A stretch of DNA of 64,000 nucleotides from Dyella flagellata (GCF_030160275.1 NZ_BSOA01000018.1:1-64000), one strand, 5' to 3'; shown: positions 15,392 to 25,064, numbered from the stretch's first letter. Notes: generated by a model from the sequence alone, not told the origin. Numbers and translations: made by a program.

Positions 15392-16970
15392 AGCAGCTCC
15401 CGCCACCGGCCACGCGCACATATTCCAGCGCCGCCTGGTTCGCCTCCGCCATCTGGCGAGCCAGATAAAGCCCCAGCCCGGTGCCGTACTCGTGCGTGGT
15501 GTAGAACGGCTCGAAGATCTGGGCCGCCACTTTCGGGGCGATGCCCGGGCCGCGGTCGATCACTTCCAGGATCGGCACACCATGCTCGCCGTGCCGCACT
15601 ACCACCAGCACGCGGGCCGGCTCGCCGGGCATGCGGCCGTAGCGCAGTGCGTTCTGCACCAGGTTCCATACCACTTGGTGCAGCTGCTGCGAGTCGGCCA
15701 CCGCGATGACTGGCTGGGCGCTGTTGTCGATCACGCGTAGCGAATCGTTGCCGATGTCGTTGCCCTGCTTGTATTCGTCGACAAAGCCATGCGCCCAGTC
15801 GCCGAGGTTCAGTGTTTCCGGACGCGAGCGTTCGCGTCGAGACAACTGCAAAATGTTCTCGATGATGTCGTTCAGGCGGCTGCAGTGGTTGTTGATAATC
15901 TCCACCATGCGCAGGTCGGTAACGCTGATCTCATTGGATTCGGCCAGCAATTGCGCCGAGTAGCGGATGGCGGCCAGCGGGTTGCGGATCTCGTGTGCGA
16001 TCGAGGCCGAAAGTCGCCCGAGCGAGCCCAGGGTGAGTTCTTCCGCGCGGCGCGACACCAGGGAGGTGTCATCCAGGAAGATCAGCACCAGCGAGTCGTC
16101 GTTTGGCGCCAGGCGGCTGAAGCGCGGCACCACTTCCGGCATGCCGTCGGCCAGTTGGGTGGAGGTTTCGTCCAACTTGCCTGAGGTGATCCAGTGGTAC
16201 AGGCGCCGCGACAGTTCCGGCGCCACCCGGCCCAGGTCACGCTGGTCGGAGGAAGGATTGCCCAGCAGCATCCAGGCCGATTCGTTGATCTGGTGAATGC
16301 GATTGGCGTCGTCCACCAGCATCACGCCGGTCTTCATGCGACGGATGATCAGTTCGTTGACCTGGGCCAGATTGACCAGGTCGATGCTGCGCTGTTCGGC
16401 CAGTGCTTCGCTGGCACGCAATTGGCGACCGAGCACATTGCAAAGGACCACGATCGCGAAATAGGCCATGCCGAACAGGCCTGATTCGAGGAAATCGCGG
16501 TCGTCGACGGCCGCGGGCACGGGGTGCGGCAGGGAAAACAGGGTGCGTCCCAGGACCCCCAGCGTGGCCAGCGCCGCAAGAAACAGTGCCAGCCGCAATG
16601 GCAGCAGCAGCGCGCCGCAGGCCAGATTTACCGCCAGCATCATGGCAATGCCGATGCGCGCATCATTCATGGCGATGATCGCCAGCACCGCCGCGACGAT
16701 GTCCACCAGCAAGGTGCCCAGCACGCCCAGCCAGCCCAGTGCCTTGGTCAGGTGGGTGATCGAGATCACCGCCAGGGCGAACAGCAGGTAGCCGGCCGCC
16801 ACCAGGTGGGCGAGGTCGACGTTGTTCAGGTGGGGCCAGCCCATCCCGCTGGGGGTGAAGGCCAGCCCGACATAGACCAGCGCCTGGGCCAGCCGGAAAT
16901 AATTCAGAAACAGCAGTTCGTGGCGGGTGGTCGTGCTGTTGGGCGAATCGACGATCGCGCGGCTGGACAC
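15345..16970 (-). CDS. pilS: Type IV pilus sensor histidine kinase PilS
   Basis: A 541-residue membrane sensor kinase. The first ~190 residues form about six transmembrane helices, followed by a PAS-like domain (MKTGVMLVDDANRIHQINESA). The histidine-kinase core has the H-box SIAHEIRNPLAAI, N-box VVWNLVQNALRYG, G1 DRGPGIAP and G2 GTGLGLYLARQM. The multi-TM N-terminus plus PAS, and the divergent sucCD neighbour, match PilS, which with PilR and sigma-54 controls pilin expression. Start codon is GTG with no good ribosome site. The cognate response regulator pilR, normally adjacent, is not here: the next gene downstream is an unrelated membrane protein on the other strand. Confidence 0.85.
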   Translation of the reverse strand: MSSRAIVDSPNSTTTRHELLFLNYFRLAQALVYVGLAFTPSGMGWPHLNNVDLAHLVAAGYLLFALAVISITHLTKALGWLGVLGTLLVDIVAAVLAIIAMNDARIGIAMMLAVNLACGALLLPLRLALFLAALATLGVLGRTLFSLPHPVPAAVDDRDFLESGLFGMAYFAIVVLCNVLGRQLRASEALAEQRSIDLVNLAQVNELIIRRMKTGVMLVDDANRIHQINESAWMLLGNPSSDQRDLGRVAPELSRRLYHWITSGKLDETSTQLADGMPEVVPRFSRLAPNDDSLVLIFLDDTSLVSRRAEELTLGSLGRLSASIAHEIRNPLAAIRYSAQLLAESNEISVTDLRMVEIINNHCSRLNDIIENILQLSRRERSRPETLNLGDWAHGFVDEYKQGNDIGNDSLRVIDNSAQPVIAVADSQQLHQVVWNLVQNALRYGRMPGEPARVLVVVRHGEHGVPILEVIDRGPGIAPKVAAQIFEPFYTTHEYGTGLGLYLARQMAEANQAALEYVRVAGGGSCFRLVLTPPVRIEPTV

Positions 16971-17429
16971 GGGGCGGACGCTCGATAGGGTGGGTGACTG
17001 CTCAGGTCTCCCTCTCCCTTTGGGGAGAGGGTGGGGTGGGGAACAATCTTGCGAAATAACAACATCGAAGCGAACTTCGATGCACCACTTTCGAAAGATT
17101 GACCCTTGGCCCCCATCCTACCGAACCTTGCACCCTTGTGGTGGGCGGCGCGAGATGGGCCCCTCATCCCAAGCCCGATCAAGTCGGGGGTAGGTGCTTC
17201 TCCCCGGAAGGGGGAAGGGGCGAGCGCAAAGAGCCGATTTTTATGGCCCCTTTCCATCCCATCCCGCTTCCGCGAAAATAGCAGGCCGTATTGCGCGGTT
17301 TTCCCCATGTCGAGGCATGGCCACGGCGCACTGCACGCCGGTAGTGCGAAACACCGCCGTCCGTTCCCCCAAGTCTGTGCCGTGGCTACCGCGCAGGCTC
17401 GATCCTTTCCCATTCACTCGAGGTAGCGA
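16971..17429. other. 459-bp gene-free region upstream of sucC with GC-rich repeats
   Basis: No convincing gene. It holds a perfect 8-bp hairpin CCCTCTCC/GGAGAGGG at 17010-17031 and a related CTTCTCCCC...GGGGAAGGGG stretch near 17194-17219 preceded by CCCCTCATCCC. Both resemble the hairpin at 42384-42406, so they belong to a dispersed intergenic repeat type. The sucC promoter must lie here, but I cannot place it. Frames crossing this region are shadows. Confidence 0.6.
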
Positions 17430-18590
17430 ATGAATTTCCACGAGTACCAGGCCAAAGAGTTGTTCGCGCAGTACGGCATCGCCGTGCCGCCGGGCAAAGT
17501 CGCAAGTTCCCCCGACGCCGCCGTCGACGCCGCCAAGCACCTGGGTGGTTCGCAGTGGATGGTCAAGGCCCAGATCCACGCAGGCGGTCGCGGCAAGGCC
17601 GGCGGCGTGAAGTTCTGCAAGAGCCTGGATGACGTCCACGCCGCCGCCAAGGGCATGCTGGGCAAGAACATGGAAACCTACCAGTCCGCCGGCCGTGCGC
17701 TGCCGGTGAACCTGGTGCTGGTGACCGATGCCACCGATATCGCCAAGGAGCTGTACCTGTCGATCCTGGTCGACCGCGACAGCAAAGCGGTCACCTTCAT
17801 CGCCTCCAAGCACGGCGGCGTGGACATCGAACAAGTCGCCCGCGAAACGCCGGAAGACATCCACACCATCGTGGTGGATTTCGTCGAAGGCCTGCAGCCC
17901 TACCAGTGCCGCCAGCTCGGCTTTGCGATGGACCTCAATCCCAAGCAGGTCACGCAGCTCACCAAGATCATGCTGGGCCTGTACAAGCTCTTCAACGAGA
18001 AGGATCTCTCGCTGGTCGAGCTCAACCCGCTGGCCATCCTCGAAGACGGCAACCTCGCCGCGCTCGACGGCAAGGTGAACTCCGACGACAACGCCGAGTT
18101 CCGCCATGCGGACCTGGCCAAGATGCGTGACCTTACGCAGGAAGACGCGGCCGAAGCGGCTGCCGTGCAGCACAACCTCAACTACGTGACCATGGACGGC
18201 AACATCGGCTGCATGGTCAACGGCGCGGGTCTGGCCATGGCCACCATGGACGTGATCAAGCTGGCGGGCGGCGAGCCGGCCAACTTCCTCGACGTCGGCG
18301 GCGGCGCCACCAAGGAGCGCGTCACCGAGGCATTCAAGCTGATTCTTTCCTCCGACAAGGTGAAGGCCATCCTGGTCAACATCTTCGGCGGCATCGTTCG
18401 CTGCGACCTGATCGCCGAAGGCATCATCGCCGCGGTGAAGGAAGTGGGTCTGAAGATTCCGGTGGTGGTGCGCCTGCAGGGCACCAACGTGGAGAAGGGC
18501 CGCGAAATGCTGGCCAACTCCGGCCTGGCGATCACGCCGGCTGACGATCTCAACGACGCGGCGAAGAAAGCCGTGGCTGCCGCGAAGTGA
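17430..18590 (+). CDS. sucC: Succinyl-CoA ligase, beta subunit
   Basis: At 386 residues it has the family's usual length. It is the ADP-forming succinyl-CoA synthetase beta subunit of the citric acid cycle, a cytosolic partner of SucD. The ATP-grasp N-terminus starts [12 protein letters not shown], with [15 protein letters not shown] (about 47-61) in the nucleotide-binding region and ELNPLAI; the C-terminal CoA-ligase domain has [13 protein letters not shown] and [10 protein letters not shown]. The CTCGAGGTAGCG just upstream contains GAGG as ribosome site. sucD follows after 13 bp. Confidence 0.98.
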   Translation: MNFHEYQAKELFAQYGIAVPPGKVASSPDAAVDAAKHLGGSQWMVKAQIHAGGRGKAGGVKFCKSLDDVHAAAKGMLGKNMETYQSAGRALPVNLVLVTDATDIAKELYLSILVDRDSKAVTFIASKHGGVDIEQVARETPEDIHTIVVDFVEGLQPYQCRQLGFAMDLNPKQVTQLTKIMLGLYKLFNEKDLSLVELNPLAILEDGNLAALDGKVNSDDNAEFRHADLAKMRDLTQEDAAEAAAVQHNLNYVTMDGNIGCMVNGAGLAMATMDVIKLAGGEPANFLDVGGGATKERVTEAFKLILSSDKVKAILVNIFGGIVRCDLIAEGIIAAVKEVGLKIPVVVRLQGTNVEKGREMLANSGLAITPADDLNDAAKKAVAAAK

Positions 18591-18603
18591 GGAGTTTTGA
18601 GTC

Positions 18604-19479
18604 ATGAGCGTATTGGTCAATAAAAACACCAAGGTGATCGTGCAGGGCTTTACCGGCCAGCAGGGCACCTTCCACGCCGAGCAGGCGATCGACTACGGCA
18701 CCAAGGTGGTCGGCGGCGTAACCCCGGGCAAGGGTGGTAGCGAGCACATCGGCTTGCCGGTCTTCAACAGCGTGGCCGAAGCGGTCGACGAAACCGGCGC
18801 CGACGCGTCGGTGATCTTCGTACCGCCGCCGTTCGCGGCCGACTCGATCCTCGAAGCGATCGATGCCGGCGTGCGCGTGATCGTCACCATCACCGAAGGC
18901 ATCCCGGTGCTGGACATGCTGCGCGTGAAGAACGTGCTGGCGCAGCATCCGGAAACCGTGCTGATCGGCCCGAACTGCCCCGGCATCATTACCCCGGGCG
19001 AATGCAAGATCGGCATCATGCCGGGCCACATCCACAAGCCGGGCAAGGTCGGCATCGTGTCGCGCTCCGGCACGCTGACCTATGAAGCCGTGTTCCAGAC
19101 CACCAACGAAGGCCTGGGCCAGTCCACCTGTATCGGCATCGGCGGTGACCCGATCAACGGCCTGAACTTCATCGACTGCCTGAAGCTGTTCCAGGACGAT
19201 CCGCAGACCGAAGGCATCATCATGGTCGGCGAGATCGGCGGCAGCGCCGAGGAAGAAGCGGCGGAGTTCATCGGCGAGTACGTCAAGAAGCCGGTGGTGT
19301 CCTTCATCGCGGGCGCCTCGGCTCCGGCCGGCAAGCGCATGGGCCATGCCGGCGCCATCATCTCCGGTGGCAAGGGCACGGCAGCGGCCAAGTTCGCCGC
19401 GCTGGAAAAGGCGGGCGTCACCACGGTGAAGTCGCCGGCGGACCTCGGCAAGACGCTGGCGGGTTTGCTGAAGAAGTAA
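18604..19479 (+). CDS. sucD: Succinyl-CoA ligase, alpha subunit
   Basis: The 291-residue alpha subunit completes the SucCD complex. The CoA-binding Rossmann part begins [17 protein letters not shown] and the ligase part contains [16 protein letters not shown]. The phosphorylated active-site His lies in the conserved C-terminal segment [23 protein letters not shown] precedes the ATG. A strong terminator follows 24 bp after the stop, so sucCD forms a two-gene operon. Confidence 0.98.
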   Translation: MSVLVNKNTKVIVQGFTGQQGTFHAEQAIDYGTKVVGGVTPGKGGSEHIGLPVFNSVAEAVDETGADASVIFVPPPFAADSILEAIDAGVRVIVTITEGIPVLDMLRVKNVLAQHPETVLIGPNCPGIITPGECKIGIMPGHIHKPGKVGIVSRSGTLTYEAVFQTTNEGLGQSTCIGIGGDPINGLNFIDCLKLFQDDPQTEGIIMVGEIGGSAEEEAAEFIGEYVKKPVVSFIAGASAPAGKRMGHAGAIISGGKGTAAAKFAALEKAGVTTVKSPADLGKTLAGLLKK

Positions 19480-19502
19480 TCGGGTCGATACGACCGATGC
19501 AC

Positions 19503-19533
19503 AAAGGGCCGCAGCGATGCGGCCCTTTTTTAT
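19503..19533 (+). terminator. Rho-independent terminator of sucCD
   Basis: Arm AAAGGGCCGCA (19503-19513), loop GCGA, arm TGCGGCCCTTT (19518-19528), then further T residues. It lies at the 3' edge of the convergent gene 19530-20216 and may serve both. Confidence 0.9.
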
Positions 19534-20216
19534 GTCCGGTTAGACTGCGGCTCAAGGCTTGTCGAAAGCGAAAACCTTGCGCGTACTTCACGAATGAAGG
19601 CATCGCCATCGTCCAGATAAAGCCCGATGATGTCTGGGTACAGCGTGCTGCCATTCATTTTATGAAGCTCGACCGCGCCCGGAGCTACGCGCAGAGCGAC
19701 ATTGGGTTTGTCCAGCGGCGACATTTTGGCAACCACAAGTCCGGATGACTGCCACGGGCGCGAAAGGCTTCGCCAGGCACCGTAAGGAATGCGTTCAATG
19801 GAGTGAATGGCATTGAAGGGAACCCGCCCTTCCATTCTCATGCCAAGAACCAAGTGCAGGCCGTCAGAAGTAATGCTGTGGGAGGTTTGCGCAATGGCAT
19901 ACCTGTCGGCACGAAAAGCGATCAGCGCGGAAATCGACAAAAAAGCGAGCCCGCTTTCAATCAGAACGCGGTGATCGGCCAGTGTTGGAACGATGTTGGC
20001 CAAAAAAAACATGAAGGGAATTTCTACCAGGACCGAGAACCAAAGAACGTACGCAAATGCCTGGTATTCGGGGCCATCGCCGGAAGTGAAGCCGCCTTGG
20101 GGCGGTTGATGCTTTTGCCATGATTTAAGAAAAACACTGAAGATCCTGCCTGCCGCCCGCGTCAGCGTTACGAAGAGATCAAGCTTTATGGGTAATTCCC
20201 GGCGCTTATGTTGCAT
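19530..20216 (-). CDS. Small membrane protein with PH-like C-terminal part
   Basis: A 228-residue protein of no named family. Residues ~50-105 hold two hydrophobic helices (FAYVLWFSVLVEIPFMFFLA; LIESGLAFLSISALIAF), and the remaining half is soluble with a pattern like bacterial PH-domain proteins (SITSDGLHLVLGMRMEGRVPFNAIHSIERI). The N-terminus is basic and cytosolic. It is convergent with sucD and reaches to the sucCD terminator. Base composition appears less GC-rich than its neighbours, which fits an accessory gene. Function unknown. Confidence 0.65.
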   Translation of the reverse strand: MQHKRRELPIKLDLFVTLTRAAGRIFSVFLKSWQKHQPPQGGFTSGDGPEYQAFAYVLWFSVLVEIPFMFFLANIVPTLADHRVLIESGLAFLSISALIAFRADRYAIAQTSHSITSDGLHLVLGMRMEGRVPFNAIHSIERIPYGAWRSLSRPWQSSGLVVAKMSPLDKPNVALRVAPGAVELHKMNGSTLYPDIIGLYLDDGDAFIREVRARFSLSTSLEPQSNRT

Positions 20217-20345
20217 AGCCTCTCCCCACTGACTGCGGGGTTTAGCGTGTCATTGGGTGAGGCTTGTGCTCCATGGGCAAGATCCAATCCAGGTGTAGGC
20301 GGACGCCTCGACGATGCCACCTTTTCGTTCCGCGAAGGGGGGCAT

Positions 20346-20407
20346 GTAGGCTGGGATGACAATCCCAGCTCGGCGAGTATGCTGCTGGGATTGTCATCCC
20401 AGCCTAC
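20346..20407. repeat. REPIN-like GTAG palindrome, copy 2
   Basis: GTAG + GCTGGGAT, loop GACA, ATCCCAGC; then the inverse unit with loop TGTC ending CCTAC. Both loops correspond exactly. It lies in the 270-bp gap between the PH-like gene and nadE, which otherwise shows nothing recognisable. Confidence 0.9.
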
Positions 20408-20486
20408 TCATCGCGTTACGCCGGTGCCCTTGTTCCTCAGCTCATCCATTACCATATAGCGCCAGTTGAACCTGGATAAGCAACAC

Positions 20487-22124
20487 ATGGCCGTTCTTCG
20501 TCTGGCGCTGGCCCAATACGATTTTCCCGTCGGCGCCGTCGCCGCCAATACCGCCAAGGTGCGCGACTTGATGGCGCGCGCTAGCGAAGGGGGAGCGTCG
20601 CTGGCGGTGTTTCCCGAGCTGACGATCAGCGGCTATCCGCCGGAAGATCTGTTGCTGCGCCCCAGCTTTCTCGCCGCATGCCAGGACGCTATTCAGGGGC
20701 TCGCCGCCGGCACCAACGGGCTGGCCGCGATCGTGGGGTTTCCGCACAGCCTGGGTGAGGTATACAACGCCGCGGCGCTGCTACGTGGCGGCGAGATAGC
20801 ACAGATCACGCACAAGCAGATCCTGCCTAATTATGGCGTGTTCGACGACAAGCGCTATTTCCGTCCCGGCCGCACTAGCGCGGTAACGGTGATCGATGGT
20901 GTGCGCGTGGGCTATATCGTCTGCGAGGATGTCTGGCAGGCCGAACCGGCCGCGGCGGCCGCTGCCGCGGGTGCGGAACTGATCGTGGTGATCAATGCCT
21001 CGCCCTGGGATGACGCCAAACAGGCGGCACGCGAAGAAGTGCTGGTGGCGCGTGCAAAGGAAACGGGTTGTGCACTGATCTATCTCAACCTGATCGGTGG
21101 GCAGGATGAGGTCGTGTACGACGGAGGTACCATACTGGTGAATGGCGACGGCAGTGTCGCCGCACGGGCACCGTCATTCGTCGATGCGCTGCTGTGGGCG
21201 GAATTCGACGCTTCCAGCCGCACCCTGCGTGCCCTCGATTGGCCTACGGTCGAGGACACCTCGCACGAGGCCACGCTTTACGCCGCACTCGTGCGCGGCC
21301 TTCGCGACTACATCGACAAGAATGGCTTCGGTGGCGTATTGCTGGGTCTTTCCGGCGGCATCGATTCGGCGCTTACCTTGGCGCTGGCGGTGGATGCGCT
21401 GGGCGCCGATCGCGTGACGGCAGTCATGATGCCGATGCGCTACACCTCGCAGCTCTCGCTGGAGGGTGCGCGCGGACAGACGGAGCGGCTGGGCGTGGAC
21501 TATCACGTGATCAGCATCGAGCCGATGTATGAGGCTTTCATGGCCCAGCTGACGCCGGTGTTCGCGGGCAAGAAAGCGGATGTCACGGAAGAAAACCTGC
21601 AGTCGCGCACCCGCGGGGTGACGCTGATGGCGCTTTCCAATAAACACAGCCGCCTGCTGCTGGCTACCGGCAACAAGAGCGAAATGGCGGTGGGCTATGC
21701 CACGCTATATGGCGACATGTGCGGGGCGTATGCGCCGCTGAAGGATGTCTACAAGACCGAGGTCTACCGGCTGTCGCGCTGGCGCAATCTGGCCGAGCAG
21801 CGCAGGCACGGGGCGGACGCGTGGTTCATTCCACCGGCGGTGATCGAGCGGCCGCCTTCGGCCGAGCTGCGCGAAAACCAGACCGACCAGGATTCCTTGC
21901 CGCCGTACGACGAACTGGACGCGATCCTGGCCCGCTTCATCGAACAGGAGCAATCGCAAGCGGAGATCATTGCCGCGGGTTTCGACGAAAACACTGTGCA
22001 TCGCGTGGTACGGCTGGTGCTGGTCAACGAGTTCAAGCGGCGCCAGTCGGCGCCTGGACCGCGCGTGACGACGCGTGCGTTTGGCCGCGAGCGACGCTAT
22101 CCCATTACCTCGGGTTGGAAATAA
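20487..22124 (+). CDS. nadE: Glutamine-dependent NAD+ synthetase
   Basis: A 545-residue two-domain enzyme that amidates nicotinate adenine dinucleotide to NAD+, with ammonia from glutamine. The N-terminal nitrilase-type glutaminase has the triad Glu44 (FPELTISG), Lys110 (HKQILPNYG) and Cys146 (YIVCEDVW). The C-terminal synthetase has the ATP PP-loop LSGGIDSA (about 284-291), LLATGNKSE and YGDMCGAYAPLKDVYK. The ATG at 20487 is chosen over an upstream TTG because the conserved N-terminus starts MAVLRLALAQ. A REPIN-like repeat and a terminator follow. Confidence 0.97.
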   Translation: MAVLRLALAQYDFPVGAVAANTAKVRDLMARASEGGASLAVFPELTISGYPPEDLLLRPSFLAACQDAIQGLAAGTNGLAAIVGFPHSLGEVYNAAALLRGGEIAQITHKQILPNYGVFDDKRYFRPGRTSAVTVIDGVRVGYIVCEDVWQAEPAAAAAAAGAELIVVINASPWDDAKQAAREEVLVARAKETGCALIYLNLIGGQDEVVYDGGTILVNGDGSVAARAPSFVDALLWAEFDASSRTLRALDWPTVEDTSHEATLYAALVRGLRDYIDKNGFGGVLLGLSGGIDSALTLALAVDALGADRVTAVMMPMRYTSQLSLEGARGQTERLGVDYHVISIEPMYEAFMAQLTPVFAGKKADVTEENLQSRTRGVTLMALSNKHSRLLLATGNKSEMAVGYATLYGDMCGAYAPLKDVYKTEVYRLSRWRNLAEQRRHGADAWFIPPAVIERPPSAELRENQTDQDSLPPYDELDAILARFIEQEQSQAEIIAAGFDENTVHRVVRLVLVNEFKRRQSAPGPRVTTRAFGRERRYPITSGWK

Positions 22125-22138
22125 TGTAGGTCGGACAG

Positions 22139-22194
22139 GTAGGCTGGGATGGCAATCCCAGCTGCTTTTGCACGGGATTGCCATCCCAGCCCAC
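22139..22194. repeat. REPIN-like GTAG palindrome, copy 3
   Basis: GTAG + GCTGGGAT, loop GGCA, ATCCCAGC; the inverse unit is slightly decayed (CGGGAT start, CCCAC end) with matching loop TGCC. It lies between the nadE stop and the nadE/bamD terminator. Confidence 0.85.
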
Positions 22195-22195
22195 A

Positions 22196-22230
22196 AAAAA
22201 AGCCGGTGGCTTTTCGCGCACCGGCTTTTG
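22196..22230. terminator. Bidirectional terminator between nadE and bamD
   Basis: Perfect 8-bp stem AGCCGGTG (22201-22208)/CACCGGCT (22219-22226), an A-run on the left and a T-run on the right, so it can end both the rightward nadE and the leftward bamD transcripts. Confidence 0.9.
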
Positions 22231-22248
22231 TTTGCGAAGGGCGCTTGC

Positions 22249-23109
22249 TCAGTAGTGACCCGAGAACGGAATCATCTTGCGCAGGAGCGAGGGCGAATGC
22301 GGCCAGTGCGCATCCTTCAGGTACGGATGATCCGGATAGTTGAGCGTGAGCACCTGGCGCACCTGGTCGGCCTGCTGTTTCTGGTTCAGCGCCAGATAGC
22401 TGCGGCACAGGATCGCCAGGGCATCGCCGGTCTCCGGCGATTCCTGGTAGTGCTCGATCACGTACTGTGCGCGATCGGCCGAGGCCACGTACGCCTTGTT
22501 GCGCAGGTAGAACTTGGCCACGTTGATTTCGTACTGCGCCAGCACGTTGCGCAGGTAGATCATGCGCTGGCGTGCGTCCGCCGCGTAGGCGCTATCGGGG
22601 AAACGGCGGCTCAGTTCGGCGAAATCGTCGAACGACTTCAGGTTGTAGCCCTGGTCGCGGCGCGTCTGCTTGCCGATTTCCTGGCTGGTGAAGGTGCGCT
22701 CGATGAGGCCGGCCGTGCGGTCGAAGTTGATCAGACCGCGCAAGTAATAGGCATAATCCACATGTGGATTGAGCGGGTTCGCCTTGATGAAGCGGTTGAC
22801 CGTGGAATAGGCGTCGTCGGGCTTGTTGTTCTTGTACTGCGCGTAAGCCAGTTCCAGCTGGGCCTGCTCATTGAACGGGCCGGACGGGAAACGGGCGATC
22901 AGACGCTGGTACGCTTTCTCGGCCGCCGAGTAGTCGCCATGGATCAGATCGTTATGGGCCTTGGAGTAAAGCTGCGGCAGCGGCAAGGTATCGAGCGGAT
23001 CGCCGCCGCGATGGAACCACGAGCAGCCGCTCATCGTCAGTGCCAGGACGAGCACGATCAAGGCTTTAAGGATAGTTGTCGGGGCGACCGGCAGCTTGGT
23101 TACGCGCAT
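22249..23109 (-). CDS. bamD: Outer-membrane assembly lipoprotein BamD
   Basis: A 286-residue TPR lipoprotein of the BAM complex that inserts beta-barrel proteins into the outer membrane. The signal peptide ends in a lipobox LTMSGC with the lipidated cysteine near residue 29. TPR-type helices follow (YSKAHNDLIHGDYSAAEKAYQ onwards), and length fits BamD/ComL. It is divergent from rluD, the standard arrangement in Proteobacteria, and has its own terminator at 22196-22230. The ribosome site is weak. Confidence 0.95.
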   Translation of the reverse strand: MRVTKLPVAPTTILKALIVLVLALTMSGCSWFHRGGDPLDTLPLPQLYSKAHNDLIHGDYSAAEKAYQRLIARFPSGPFNEQAQLELAYAQYKNNKPDDAYSTVNRFIKANPLNPHVDYAYYLRGLINFDRTAGLIERTFTSQEIGKQTRRDQGYNLKSFDDFAELSRRFPDSAYAADARQRMIYLRNVLAQYEINVAKFYLRNKAYVASADRAQYVIEHYQESPETGDALAILCRSYLALNQKQQADQVRQVLTLNYPDHPYLKDAHWPHSPSLLRKMIPFSGHY

Positions 23110-23180
23110 GAGTTAGAGGTTCAGATGTTTGACCGAAAAGGGATCATAGCCGAAACCGGCACCCGCCCGGGGGTTCAGGG

Positions 23181-24161
23181 ATGACCGGCTCCATCATCCG
23201 TCACGAGGCGGTCGTACCCCTGTCCGCCGCAGGCCGCAGGTTCGACCAGGCTTTGGCTGAGATGTTCCCGGACTACTCCCGTTCGCGCCTCACCGCGTGG
23301 ATCAAGTCCGGTGCGGTAATACTGGACGGCGCCCCGGCCGTGCCGCGCCAATTGCTCAAGGGCGGCGAGCAGGTACGGCTGGAGGCGGAACTGGAAATCG
23401 AGGTCTCCAGTGCCCCGGAGGCCATCGAGCTGGACCTCGTCCACGAGGACGAGCACTTGCTGGTGCTGAACAAGCCGGTCGGCCTGGTGGTGCATCCCGG
23501 CGCCGGCAACCCGGCCGGTACCCTGCTCAATGCGCTGCTCCACCACGACCCGAAGCTGGCCGAGCTGCCGCGCGCCGGCATCGTGCACCGGCTGGACAAG
23601 GACACCTCCGGCCTGATGGTGGTGGCCAAGACCTTGGCGGCGCACACCGCCCTGGTCGACATGCTGTCCCGCCACGAAGTCGAGCGCCAGTACGAAGCCA
23701 TCGTGCTGGGGGCCTTGATCGCCGGCGGCACCGTCGACGCCCCGATCGGCCGCCACCACAGTGACCGCTTGCGTCAAGCCGTGCGCGATGAAGAGGATGG
23801 CAAGCACGCCGTCACGCACTACCGCCTGCGCGAGCGCTTTCGCGCCCATACGCTGATCCAGTGCAATCTGGAAACCGGACGCACCCACCAGATCCGCGTG
23901 CACCTGGCGCATATCGGACATCCCTTGGTGGGCGATTCGTTGTACGGAGGCAGCTTGAGGCTGCCCAAGGGCGCTACGCCGGAGCTGGTGACCGCGTTGC
24001 GTGGCTTCCGCAGGCAGGCGTTGCATGCGGAGCGTTTGTCGTTCGAGCATCCGATGGGTGGCGAGCGAGTAAGTTTTTGCGCTGCCCGTCCGGCAGACAT
24101 GGATGCGCTGGTGCAAACGCTGCATGCCGATACAGCGGCGCAAGAATGGAGTTCGCGGTGA
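23181..24161 (+). CDS. rluD: 23S rRNA pseudouridine synthase RluD
   Basis: A 326-residue enzyme that makes pseudouridines in helix 69 of 23S rRNA. An S4 RNA-binding domain is N-terminal ([20 protein letters not shown]). The catalytic domain has [16 protein letters not shown], with the catalytic Asp in RLDKDTSG, and [20 protein letters not shown]. The bamD/rluD/pgeF/clpB neighbourhood supports RluD over RluA or RluC. A short REP palindrome sits between it and pgeF. Confidence 0.94.
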   Translation: MTGSIIRHEAVVPLSAAGRRFDQALAEMFPDYSRSRLTAWIKSGAVILDGAPAVPRQLLKGGEQVRLEAELEIEVSSAPEAIELDLVHEDEHLLVLNKPVGLVVHPGAGNPAGTLLNALLHHDPKLAELPRAGIVHRLDKDTSGLMVVAKTLAAHTALVDMLSRHEVERQYEAIVLGALIAGGTVDAPIGRHHSDRLRQAVRDEEDGKHAVTHYRLRERFRAHTLIQCNLETGRTHQIRVHLAHIGHPLVGDSLYGGSLRLPKGATPELVTALRGFRRQALHAERLSFEHPMGGERVSFCAARPADMDALVQTLHADTAAQEWSSR

Positions 24162-24169
24162 TTAAGCAT

Positions 24170-24197
24170 GTAGGCTGGGATGCCAATCCCAGCCTAC
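24170..24197. repeat. Minimal single GTAG palindrome, copy 4
   Basis: A 28-bp element with GTAGGCTGGGA, loop TGCCAA and TCCCAGCCTAC. It has GTAG on one side and CTAC on the other around a single stem, so it is either a solo unit or a REPIN with its centre deleted. It lies in the rluD-pgeF gap. Confidence 0.85.
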
Positions 24198-24267
24198 GAT
24201 GGCGATTACTCTCTTTCATGTGGGTGGATGGCGTGTCGGTGTATTCATGTCATAGGGCGGATTCGTG

Positions 24268-25023
24268 ATGCTGCCGGCCAGCGATACCTGGGTCTTCCCG
24301 GATTGGCCCGCCCCGCGTGGCGTGCATACGGCGGTGTCCACGCGTGACGGCCCCGGGGTTTCGCAGCCACCCTTTGGGCGTTTCAACCTCGGTTTGCGCA
24401 GCGGCGAAGATGAGCAGAGCGTGCGCAGCAATCGCAGCGCATTGCGTCAGTCGCTGGCATTGCCGGCCGAACCGCGCTGGCTGCGGCAGGTGCATGGTGT
24501 CACTGTCGCGGAGCTTGGTCCTCTGGCAAGTCCGCACGAACCGGAGGCGGATGCCGCCGTTTCGCATCTGCCCGGTACCGTGCTGGCCATTCTCACGGCC
24601 GATTGCCTGCCGGTGCTGTTCTGCACCGAAGACGGTGCCAGCATTGGCGTGGCTCACGCCGGCTGGCGCGGGCTGGCTGCCGGAGTGCTGGAAGAGACGA
24701 TCGCGCAATTGCAGCGGCCGGCGGCCACTCTGCTGGCCTGGCTAGGGCCTTGCATTGGCAGTGCTTCCTATGAGGTGGGTGAAGAAGTGCGCAAGGCCTT
24801 TCTTCATCACGATGACGCTGCGACATCGGCCTTCGCGCCGACCCGTCCTGGCCATTGGACGTGTGATTTGACCGCCCTGGCCCGGCAGCGTCTTGCCGCC
24901 GCCGGCGTCACCCGGATTCATGGCGGTGGTTTCGATACCCGCACCGATGAACGCTTTTATTCCTACCGGCGCGAAGGTGCGCGCAGCGGGCGGTTCGCGA
25001 GCCTGATCTGGCTGCAGCCGTAG
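24268..25023 (+). CDS. pgeF: Peptidoglycan editing factor / multicopper-type oxidoreductase PgeF
   Basis: A 251-residue protein of the YfiH/PgeF (DUF152, Cu-oxidase_4) family, in E. coli linked to removing wrongly incorporated amino acids from peptidoglycan precursors. Conserved metal-site motifs are present: LTADCLPVLF, VAHAGWRGLAAGVLE and LGPCIG; the C-terminus has FYSYRREGARSGRF. ATG follows AGGGCGG; a GTG immediately before it is an alternative. Position between rluD and clpB is typical. Confidence 0.93.
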   Translation: MLPASDTWVFPDWPAPRGVHTAVSTRDGPGVSQPPFGRFNLGLRSGEDEQSVRSNRSALRQSLALPAEPRWLRQVHGVTVAELGPLASPHEPEADAAVSHLPGTVLAILTADCLPVLFCTEDGASIGVAHAGWRGLAAGVLEETIAQLQRPAATLLAWLGPCIGSASYEVGEEVRKAFLHHDDAATSAFAPTRPGHWTCDLTALARQRLAAAGVTRIHGGGFDTRTDERFYSYRREGARSGRFASLIWLQP

Positions 25024-25064
25024 CGCGGGATTTACACCTTGGCTTAATGCCAAGCCCTGCAAAG

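Noticed and set aside
17241-18668. 475-codon frame antisense to sucC
   Set aside because: Shadow of sucC; the opposite strand encodes a full SucC with all motifs.
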